Assembly (NCBI GenBank): GCA_023426275.1
Contig: JAFABC010000264.1
Span: forward strand, 1 to 5,802
Source: Pseudomonadota bacterium
Lineage (GTDB): Bacteria > Desulfobacterota > Desulfovibrionia > Desulfovibrionales > Desulfovibrionaceae
DNA: 5,802 bases
Direction: 5' to 3'
The notes under the pieces are model-generated. The model searched no databases. It had not been told where the DNA came from and worked only from the letters and a program-made list of their open reading frames with translations. Position 1 is the stretch's first letter; each line of letters starts with the position of its first letter. This document shows, in pieces, positions 5,754-5,802 of the stretch. The translations under genes were made by a program, and so were the position numbers.

Positions 5754-5802
5754 ATGCCCTGGAAAAAGGTCAACCCCATGGAAGAGCGCGCCCGGTTTGT
5801 CG
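5754..5802 (+). CDS. Transposase, probable IS481 family, N-terminal fragment (cut by window end)
   Basis: Sixteen codons are visible, reading MPWKKVNPMEERARFV. The opening MPWK, a short variable stretch and a Met-Glu/Ser-x-Arg-x-x-Phe-Val segment is the characteristic start of IS481-type DDE transposases, preceding an N-terminal helix-turn-helix. The ATG at 5754 has a perfect AGGAGG at 5740-5745 with an 8-base spacer, so the start is well supported. The catalytic DDE domain, which would settle family and intactness, lies beyond the window. Some other rve-domain integrases begin similarly, so the family call is less certain than the transposase call. Confidence 0.72.
   Translation, partial: MPWKKVNPMEERARFV

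Larger units (their letters stand above)
5682..5802 (+). mobile_element. Left end of an insertion sequence, probably IS481-type (runs off window)
   Basis: Between the lon terminator region and the window end the sequence carries subterminal direct repeats followed by a strong ribosome binding site and a transposase-like start codon. This is the usual layout of IS481-type elements: a short end of roughly 50-70 bp, then one transposase gene filling the element. The exact outer boundary cannot be fixed, because only one end is visible. It should lie between about 5670 and 5685, and I placed it at 5682 just before the first repeat. The right end and any target-site duplication are outside the window. 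Confidence 0.6.

Noticed and set aside
3119..5779. Very long minus-strand open frame (886 codons) opposite lon
   Set aside because: It is the antisense shadow of lon in GC-rich DNA: the product is a His/Gly/Leu/Asp-rich low-complexity string with no domain, while the plus strand encodes a complete, motif-perfect Lon.
1..5802. CRISPR array, tRNA or rRNA genes, phage attachment site, or a defence system
   Set aside because: No array of spaced repeats, cloverleaf with tRNA consensus, or rRNA signature was seen, and no gene resembles a defence or phage component; the only repeats are the two-copy IS end repeats.

Overview
The window is GC-rich, and its genes have strongly G/C-ending codons. It reads as a compact bacterial chromosome segment with every supported gene on the + strand. 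The set of genes (unknown protein, holA, radC, acylphosphatase, LonA) and the GC-rich post-stop motif after lon suggest a Desulfovibrio-like member of the Desulfobacterota (former Deltaproteobacteria). That placement is inference from gene order and sequence style, not from a marker gene.

Layout. Bases 1-135 are the 3' end of an unidentified gene. It is followed after 4 bases by a 256-aa helical protein of unknown function (140-910). After a 72-bp gap comes holA, the delta subunit of the DNA polymerase III clamp loader (983-1975). An 87-bp, less GC-rich spacer leads to a JAMM-domain RadC protein (2063-2749). This is followed almost immediately by a complete acylphosphatase (2765-3040) with a strong Shine-Dalgarno. 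A roughly 150-bp spacer with two inverted repeats and a possible -10 element precedes a full-length LonA protease (3188-5638). About 45 bp after lon the sequence changes character. A 25-bp-period direct repeat and the first 16 codons of a probable IS481-type transposase mark the left end of an insertion sequence that runs off the window.

How it works together. The first genes are housekeeping functions: processivity-clamp loading (HolA), a RadC-family protein historically linked to DNA repair, small-molecule acyl-phosphate hydrolysis, and quality-control proteolysis (Lon). The tight spacing of unknown gene/upstream gene and of radC/acylphosphatase suggests cotranscription. The longer, structured spacer before lon suggests it can be expressed on its own. 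No new multi-gene system is evident. The points most worth a second look are the IS junction right behind lon, the unknown 256-aa protein, the structured lon leader, and a short cysteine-containing ORF whose stop overlaps the radC start.
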